Origin: Agaricus subrufescens
Lineage: Eukaryota > Basidiomycota > Agaricomycetes > Agaricales > Agaricaceae
Assembly: GCA_029945375.1 (NCBI GenBank)
Contig: CM057057.1
Span: 5,766,001-5,830,000, forward strand
Direction: 5' to 3'
Length of the DNA: 64,000 nt
The notes under the pieces were generated by a model. That model did not search any database, was not told the DNA's origin, and saw nothing but the letters and a program-made list of their open reading frames with translations. This document shows positions 57,057 through 64,000 of the stretch, one piece after another; the stretch's first letter is position 1, and each line of letters starts with the position of its first letter. Position numbers and translations under genes: made by a program.

Positions 57057-59233
57057 TGAGGAGGCGCCGTAAGGTAAATCAGTCAATGCAGACTCAGGTA
57101 GGTCCGAAATCAATCACTTTGTACCTCAGGGTTAATACCTCCTGTCCTTCTTAGGAAGCCGATCCTGCTCCTCCACCATCATCAGAGGTAGGCATCGACA
57201 TCACTATAACAGAAATGCGCACTAGAACTCAGCATTCACCAGCCCTCGGAAACGTGGACATCTCAACGTTCTTATCGGTATTTCGAGAGGGGAAGGCCGC
57301 AGGATATCTGGGAAAAATGTAATGAAGTCGTCGAGAGGCACGATGAAGACGTCTGTAGTGATCTCAAAGACGAGATAACCTTCCTAATGGTCGTGGTAGG
57401 TAAAATTCATATTGCTTGATTCAATCGCTTTATACCTCTCCAGGCAGGTTTATTCCTGGCAATCGTCACTGCATTCACAATTGAATCCTACAAGCTACTT
57501 CAGGAGGATAAGCAGGACAACATGTCCGACCTACTCATAGAGGTTGTTCGATTACTTAACGACACGAGTGTTCAAGGCCATGCCCAGCTCCCCAAGCGTT
57601 TCATCCCGGACCATCGCAATGTTGTGGTTAATCAATTATGGTTTCTGAGCTCCATACTCAGTCTCGTCGCTGTCCTGATCGGAACGTTCTGTCTTCAATG
57701 GATCTCTGCCTTCCTCCGTGGGAGAGATTTGAGAGACAAATCTCTTTCACCTACAGAAGTCCTCGGGATGCGTCGTCTGCGTTATGAAGGGTTTATTGGT
57801 TGGGGCGTACATCATGCGCCCGAGGTCTTGCTTCTTATCGTTCAACTGTCCATTGCACTCTTTACCGCTGGCCTCGTATACTTTCTCTGGAACATCAATC
57901 GTGCTGCCGCAATACCCGCACTTGTGGTAGCGAGCATCACAGGCATCTTACTGTATATTGTCAACGTAATGCCCTTCCTCCAATCTCTTATAGGCGTTAT
58001 CTTCCCAAGATTTTTGATCCTTCAGTGCCCGTACAAGTCCCCTACTTCTTGGCTTGTACGGATTATATTCGACTCATTGGCCTGGACTATGTCGTCATTG
58101 GGAAAGCGGTGGAGAGGCCGTCACGGTGCTGTCGGCAGATTTGCTACCTGGTTGGAATATCGTCCAGTGCCGGTGAGAGACTACGTTTGGAAGGCTCATG
58201 ACGCGTCATTCGCCGCTCTACAACATGTATGGTGTATCTGCTCCCAGTCATACTCTATCGGATTGGGACTTTCTTCTGCGCTCGATATCCTTGTTCTAGA
58301 ACCTGACGCAGTGGATATCATTCGCCACTCTATGGAAAGCCTACGCTCAACATTTAGGAGGGCTGAAAACTTGCTCTCCGTTTTTGGTCAAAGGTTACAT
58401 CCTGACATGGAGGCGCTCTTTTGTGGCATGCAGTTCCGTTTTTATGCTCAATTAGGCCCCGGTTCTACAGAAGAAGGTCAAGTTCATTATGACCAATTAC
58501 TACAAGATTTCACCAACGCTCTCATCCTCCAAAACATTGTTTACCGCAGTGTAAAACTTCGTCGGATCTTACTCAAACATCGTGTCGAACTCTATATTCG
58601 GATGAAGAACTCAATCCTCTACCTTTTTGAGCCCAAATTGTACTACGGTTTTGTAATGCCCCTTTTAATGCCCCTCGTTGGTGCGAATGATATTGAAAAT
58701 CTCGACCTGGGTGTGTGCCAATATTTACCTTCTTTCGAACGGGCACCGAACATCACGTTTTTATAGAACTAAAATTCCAGTTTTTACACTATCTGAACCG
58801 TTCACGGCATGCACCATTGCTACACCACCCCCTCGATTATGGCAGGGCTGCCGATATCATTGCATTGGAAGCTATACGGTGCCCTGAGTCTGTACGGTGT
58901 CCTGTATGCTCACTACATCAAGACCCGCCAGATCATGCTAGCGATTGGACAAACATGGGTAGCATCACTGGGGTTTCCCCCAATCGAGGAGAACCAGGAA
59001 TGTTGTCTACCAGCCATCGTGATACGAATGAGAACAGGATGGAGGACCCCCAGTTTTGGGCTTTCAGACATCTGTGTTTCGAGGTTAAAGAGTGGCTGCT
59101 TGGTCTTCCCGACTCCCTTGAAGGGGTAGATATCCCCCAGATACGACAAATCTTGTTATCTAGCCATCCAGAACCTGCTCCCCCTCGACCTGTTCCTGGG
59201 GACGCTCACGAGTCACATAGTTCAAAGTCGTAG
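57057..59233 (+). CDS. DUF6535 multi-pass membrane protein
   Basis: Exons join in frame from the ATG at 57057 (MRRRRKVNQSMQTQ), through EADPAPPPSSE, to the DUF6535 core. That core is TWTSQRSYRYFERGRPQDIW, EKCNEVVERHDEDVCSDLKD and EITFLMVV, then AGLFLAIVTAFTIESYKLLQ after an intron at about 57394-57444. At least four membrane segments follow: the AGLFLAIVTAFTIE helix, LWFLSSILSLVAVLIGTFCL, LLIVQLSIALFTAGLVYFLW and ALVVASITGILLYIVNVMPF. A long cytosolic C-terminal part ends near HESHSSKS. A last intron (58709-58767) links DL to ELKFQFLHYLNRSRHAPL. DUF6535 proteins are expanded in agaricomycetes and their role is unknown. The N-terminal Trp/Asp pattern and first helix are the family hallmark. 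Confidence 0.82.
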
Positions 59234-60111
59234 TTGACTTGTGTGTGCTATGCTTTCCAAAATTCGTGTAATTTGACATCTTCCTTCAATTTGTAGTGTT
59301 CCTCCAATTCGTAACCGGCAAAAAAGGTTCCACTGCTGATGGCTGGGATTGGCTATACTTAGCCCATCTTCTCGTAGATAGTGTTTACTTTGGTTCAAGA
59401 TTCTATACTTTATACCTTACTGTTAAGGGAGGCGACCTCGTTCGTTGCCATGTATTCTTGTCCCTATAAATATTTTACCTTACTATTACACGCAATCATG
59501 TCAGAGCGCGTTGGCTCCTTCATGCTATAGCAGGTACTGTTTTTTCCCGCTTATGCATTGGAGATAATATATTGTATCCTACTCTTGCGATGGCGGTTAT
59601 AATATTTAATCCTAGCAGTCCAACACCGGACAAATATATTACATAATATTCTGGCGTGACTGCCACCAGCCAGGATTATATAAGGTATGGCCCCTCCACC
59701 CTCCTACCTGCATCTTTGTCTCGCCACAGGTTCCCGCCACGCCCACAAATTGGGCTGAAGAAACCTTTGGGACCAGCTGGAGGCGGAAAGTGGGGGCTTG
59801 GAGAACAAGAAGAGCAGAGGTCGCAAATTGAGCGGAGGAAAAAACTGTGCAATCTAGTATATAGGTGAGTCAGAAAGAACTCAACGTTGCGAGCCATGTA
59901 CTAATCCTACATTCACCAAACTTTCGCTCAATAGTGCAGGTATTATAGACGTCATGTATACGAAATTTCATGTCAATTGAAGTATTTTCTTTTTCATGAT
60001 TTGCAAACGACGTCATGGCTGTCTATCAGCATAGAAGAATATTGTATAGCTAACTCGATGACGCGAAAACACTACAATAAACGGTGCTATGCTAGACTCG
60101 CTGCTGGCATG
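59234..60111. other. Intergenic, no gene seen
   Basis: AT-rich stretch right of the DUF6535 gene. A short open segment at 59725-59870 (KPLGPAGGGKWGLGEQEEQR) has no match I can name and no clear start. It may be a stray exon or chance. Confidence 0.35.
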
Positions 60112-60370
60112 ACCCCATTCACCAGCGTCTCTACCCGGCTCACATTCGGCCTGTTGCACTCCAGCCCCTGTTCCACCAGCACAGCCCTCGGGTCCGGCAT
60201 CGATCGTCGCCTCTCCGCGTCCCCGAAGCATCTCTTGTTCCGCCGTCAGCAATGTACCCACCTGCGACACCCAATCCCACGCACCTTGAACAGTGAAAGC
60301 TTTTTTTGGAACAAGGGGACTGGCTTTGACGGATTCAACAGTCCGAAAAACTTGGCATCTGTCCCCACAC
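60112..60370 (-). other. Partial reading frame cut by the assembly gap
   Basis: On the minus strand a frame runs out of the gap and stays open for about 85 codons: QGAWDWVSQVGTLLTAEQEM, then LRGRGEATIDAGPEGCAGGT and QQAECEPGRDAGEWGHAS. The biased, alternating composition looks coding, perhaps the end of a gene in a repeated element. The plus strand is also open here, so the call is weak. No family recognised, and the 5' part is hidden by the N run. Confidence 0.3.
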
Positions 60371-60470
60371 NNNNNNNNNNNNNNNNNNNNNNNNNNNNNN
60401 NNNNNNNNNNNNNNNNNNNNNNNNNNNNNNNNNNNNNNNNNNNNNNNNNNNNNNNNNNNNNNNNNNNNNN
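60371..60470. other. Assembly gap of 100 N
   Basis: Exactly 100 N characters, the usual placeholder for a gap of unknown size. Sequence to its left has normal CpG content; sequence to its right has almost none. The gap may therefore sit at the edge of a repeat block, or may join pieces that are not truly adjacent. Confidence 0.99.
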
Positions 60471-62273
60471 GGAGGAGTGGGTTGGCATTGCTTGACTGAT
60501 TGAACTGAATTGACCAAGATCCATTAGCTTTTTGCATATCACTGACAAAGGCAATGAATATGATACTCCTGGATAAAGATTGAACATACTCACAGTAAAA
60601 TCAGGTATGTTAATTGATAGTGTGGTGAGAATTTCCAGTGTGCTAGTCATTACACTCAACCACACTGAAGAGACTAGATTGGTATAAGTGTGGAAGATAA
60701 AATATAAAAATATAAAATCAAATGTGAATGCAACCCTTTGAAATACACTGAGTCTCAAGTGTAGTTTGTGGGGAGAATAAATCAGAAAGAAACTAAAAGT
60801 AAGAGTGTTGATTAAGTATTAAATGAAAAGAGGGGTAGAATAGAAATGTGAAACAAGTCTTGACTGAATAGAGACCTCTTCCAGACCTATACTGTTTTGA
60901 TTAGAACCTTCATGATGAGTGGCTAAGCTTGCAACAACTGTCCTCAATAGCATGGGTTAGACAACTATCTAGGAGGGGTAGCAAGTCTGTCCTAGTGATG
61001 CCTCAACAAACTTGGAGAGCCTTGACCTGCCTTCATGCTTTGAGACAGACTGCAAGACAAGCCAAGCTAGCACCAAATGCTATCATGACCTTATTAGACC
61101 AGTGAAGATACTCTCTCAAGCAGAATACAAGACCTTCTGAGTTGAGAAAGAACTTAAGAAATGCTTAGAACACTGTGAAGTTTAACCAAACTCAAATTCA
61201 CTTGCACAGCACTTGGGCAAAGATTTGATTCTGAACCTTGTCCTCAAGTAGTGACTATATATGATACACAATAAAAAACTGAGACAAAATAAACAAATAT
61301 GAAACAGATAACCAAGTCTGTATCCAGCATTGGATGGGTATAGTCTCCTTGACTCATCTTTCTCCACCAATCAACAGTCTTGACTATTCAGTCTTCCTTG
61401 ACCAAACATTGCACTTGTCTAATCTCTTGCTCCCCATTGGCTAACAAGGTTCCAACCCTAGACCCTAGTCCAGGAACCCTCAAGACTCATCCCTCACTGA
61501 TCAATCCATCAATAAGATGTCCTTGATTAGACTAAGTTTCTATCTCACCTTTAGTTGCTTCAAGATTATCACCATTGCTGCCCAATCCAGAGTCTTGACT
61601 GATAATTCTGACAGTCTTCCTTTCATTCATCCAGTCTTGACATGTGTGAGTCACCTACTTCCTAGCCTTTCCCTATTAGGCAGGTAGTAGTTATAGATTC
61701 AGTCTAGCATAAGGTCTGCTAAAGGAACCATGCTCTACTAAGTCCTTGAGCCATCCCATAGCCAGTCTCAATGATAATTCCCAATAAAGTCTCCCTAGAC
61801 TCAGTCTCAAGACTTCCATTTTAAAGTCCTTGAATGTGATTATATTTCCCCTAATAGTACAGTTTTCCTGTTAGAAATCACAGATACAATCTTGACTGAT
61901 TCCTAGTTTGACCTGTCTTCACACATGCCCTTGACTGATCTTATTACTAACAGGGTGACAAATTGCTCATTCTCAAGCCTAATATGTATGCCTAGCTGCA
62001 TTAAATGTACATTTTCACATGTAAAACAGCTGGGGCCATAACAATGCAAGTACAAAAGCACAGACAACAAGCCAAGTAAGACCTTGGCTCACTATTGGGC
62101 ACTGCTAATCACTAATCTGCTAATCACTAATCAAGATGGGGATTACCATGGATGATGATACCAAAGAAACACTGACAGGTTCTGTTGACAAGACATGCAA
62201 AATGGGACCCACTAGGTCATTATCTCTGGTCACTGATCACTAATATACCCTTACCTCCACACTCAGCAATGAA

Positions 62274-63242
62274 GCAGTGAAGGGCCATAGATCAAGGCCA
62301 GGTGCAAAAGCCATGACTTATACAAAGCATGCTCTACCCTTTCCACAGTTGCACACCACCAAACTTGTCAGGACATGGTCTCAAAGTTTCATGGCAACCC
62401 TCTACAATTGGGTGGCAACTCTCCCCAACCCCTGGCAGACCAACAGTGAACCCAAATTCTTGCAGAAGGTAAAGGAGACTTGAATACAGTTATTTCCAAA
62501 CCTTGCACACTAGGTCAATCACCCAGCGATTGCATATTTGGTGGGCTATGCTTCCAATCCCAATGTATTAAGCTAATGTTATGAGTGTATAGGCAGGCAG
62601 TGGCATCCAATCATGGCATAGCAAGATTGGGTCTACAGCTTTTAATGTTGTAGATGCATATATGAAAGGCAAGACAGCAGAAGAAGTTGAGAGTGAAATG
62701 AGAGATTTCTTCCCAGTGCCTTGCTTCCTCCGTAAGTTTCCAGATGCCCAGGTGCAAGTCTTATGTATTCCTACTGTTTTGAGTGAACTAAATGTCAGAG
62801 TGTATAAAGGGTAGTGAAAGACAAGCCTGGCTGTCTGAACTTTTCCTCAAGGCATTTATGTACCATGTACAATACATGCTCAAGATCAATGGTGAACCTG
62901 CAGGTTACCCTGTGAGTGCAGCAGCACTCACAGCTGCAGCAGTGAGTGTCCATTTGTGTTTGATTTCTTCTCTAAACTGCTTATTTAGATAGAGCATGCT
63001 TTGAATGCCTGGAAGGACAGTACTTGAAGTCATTCTTTAGGTGAATTCAACCAACAAGATTGGGGGATTATCACTTGCTGCTATAGTCAATTGACAGCAC
63101 AGTTTACAGTGTCAAAATGGGAGGGCATTATGAACACTGCTGTTAGTCTTGTCCTGGTGACAAAGGTGAATATTTTAGTCTCCCAAGAAGAGCTTGATGC
63201 TAAGCTCCTCCCTGCTGATGAAAGGACCTGTTTGATTGATTA
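62274..63242 (+). CDS. Unrecognised repeat-associated protein gene (partial)
   Basis: Several blocks look coding and can be chained through GT-AG junctions. The first, AKAMTYTKHALPFPQLHTTK to EPKFLQK, ends at 62468. The second is VNHPAIAYLVGYASNPN. The third runs from GSGIQSWHSKIGSTAFNVVD to FPVPCFLRKFPDAQ. The fourth is CIKGSERQAWLSELFLKAFM, then YHVQYMLKINGEPAGYPVSA. The last reads IEHALNAWKDS, then EFNQQDWGIITCCYSQLTAQ, and ends ERTCLID. Two of the introns would be only about 28 and 22 bases, which is unusually short. No ATG start is identified, so the 5' end is missing. I do not recognise the family; the Trp-rich blocks and all-helical character resemble basidiomycete DUF proteins carried by repeats. 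It lies inside the CpG-erased block yet has no obvious stop within exons. Confidence 0.35.
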
Positions 63243-63780
63243 ATACCATGTTCAATATTCATTGAGCATGGTTATACATCAAATATAAATGATTTCTATG
63301 ATTTATTTTGAATGATACTCCCTGTGAATAGTGTGATTACATGGTATGATAATTTGTGAGACCCATGGTAAACTACAGTTACAGTGCTGCATTCTGTGTG
63401 TGCCACAGATCTGGGTTGTGAAAAATTGTAGATATTTGTCCATTTACCAATCTCCTTTAACATTGTGAGGCATGTGAGGCATGTGACAGCACACACATCA
63501 CTCAATTGATATTTTGCTGATGTTTCCTCTTCCACAATTCCTGGATCAGCTTGTAAGTCTATTTATTAGTGATCTAGGTTCTATGTGTTGAAGTCCTCTG
63601 ACAGCGCCAGTATTTTTCCATTATTCTCTCTTTTAAACAACAGTCTATTTTTATCTGTTTCTTTCACATATTGCCATTTACTGTTATTTCCAAATTATAT
63701 GTTCCCCTATCTCAGTACTATACAGTTTCAACTTGGTGGCTTGCAAGCTTTTATACTGTATAAACTTTAAAATTTCACCT

Positions 63781-63929
63781 CAGTGATTAACATGTTACCA
63801 TTATTGCTGAGGTGAGTAGTATACAAGTTCTTTATACCTGGTACTTATATCATGTAGCTCTTGTTCTTTAGGTATTCTATCACAGTGATTAACACATTAC
63901 CGTTATCGCTGAGCTCTTGTTCTTTAGGT
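63781..63929. repeat. Diverged direct repeats with CpG-type differences
   Basis: A 31-base unit occurs at 63781-63811 and 63883-63913, starting cagtgattaaca in both. A 17-base unit, gctcttgttctttaggt, occurs at 63857-63873 and 63913-63929. The 31-base copies differ at four positions. Two are CG against CA or TG, and the other two form a TG against CA pair, as expected if both came from CG. Confidence 0.8.
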
Positions 63930-64000
63930 TATGGGCCCCAGCTCAATCTAAATCATCCAGAAACTCAACATCTTTGACTTAATCACTCATACATTTACCT

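Larger units (their letters stand above)
60471..64000. repeat. CpG-erased repeat-type block
   Basis: By eye I count five CG dinucleotides in about 3,530 bases: near 62527, 62728, 63605, 63901 and 63906. There are none in 60471-62520. TG and CA are abundant. The word cttgactga and close variants recur at about 60861, 61594, 61895 and 61923, with more distant forms (cttgactca, cttgactat) near 61349 and 61380. From 60471 to about 62240 no gene is seen. This pattern is the classic trace of cytosine methylation at CpG followed by deamination, as found in silenced transposable elements of basidiomycetes. The right end carries a reading frame (62274-63242) and a short duplicated segment (63781-63929). 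Confidence 0.75.

Noticed and set aside
59977..60495. Frames running through the N gap
   Set aside because: Translation across unknown bases has no meaning; only the part left of the gap was considered.
60471..64000. Classic ascomycete RIP as the cause of the CpG loss
   Set aside because: RIP in Neurospora favours CpA to TpA. Here CpA and TpG are abundant and only CpG is missing, which fits CpG methylation and deamination better.

Overview
The window reads as nuclear DNA of a basidiomycete fungus, most likely an agaricomycete. Genes are dense and lie on both strands. Most are cut by many GT-AG introns of about 40-70 bases, some with micro-exons. The gene content fits: a DUF6535 membrane protein (a family known mainly from basidiomycetes), a HAM1-type protein, paired glutathione transferases, cytochrome P450s with a GMC oxidoreductase, a BTB protein and a very short Cys-rich metallothionein ending in CGSK.

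Layout. 1-3.5 kb is poor in genes, with one short secreted-protein ORF. 3.5-10.3 kb (+) is GCN2, the eIF2-alpha kinase. 10.7-14.2 kb (-) is a family GH27 alpha-galactosidase that splices onto about 140 cytoplasmic residues and a membrane anchor. 15.5-17.6 kb is a divergent pair of glutathione S-transferases. 18.1-25.1 kb holds a family-16 methyltransferase, a small conserved-looking protein, a mitochondrial-type hotdog thioesterase, a Ser-rich protein and a small three-exon protein, followed by a MITE-like inverted-repeat element. 26.0-28.0 kb (-) is the checkpoint kinase CHK1. 28.4-40.0 kb (-) holds two P450s and a GMC oxidoreductase, separated by long intergenic stretches; 42.2-43.3 kb (+) is a GDSL esterase whose catalytic-serine exon looks lost. 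44.3-50.7 kb holds a BTB protein, the metallothionein and a HAM1-like protein. 52-59.2 kb holds a tRNA-like sequence, a GC-rich single-exon F-box-like gene, VPS74/GOLPH3 and the DUF6535 protein.

From the 100-N assembly gap (60371-60470) to the right edge the DNA changes character. I count five CG dinucleotides in about 3.5 kb, and none in the first 2 kb. The stretch is full of TG and CA, carries recurring short words, and ends in a short repeat whose two copies differ mainly at former CpG sites. This looks like repetitive DNA long exposed to CpG methylation and deamination. It still carries a multi-exon reading frame that I do not recognise.

Functionally, most of the window is ordinary housekeeping and signalling (GCN2 in amino-acid starvation, CHK1 in DNA damage, VPS74 in Golgi retention). 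It also has a stress and detoxification flavour: two GSTs, two P450s, a GMC oxidase and a metallothionein. I see no sign that these form one co-regulated cluster. The items most worth following up are the membrane-anchored GH27, the CpG-erased block with its open gene, the metallothionein, and the GDSL gene that has lost its active-site block.
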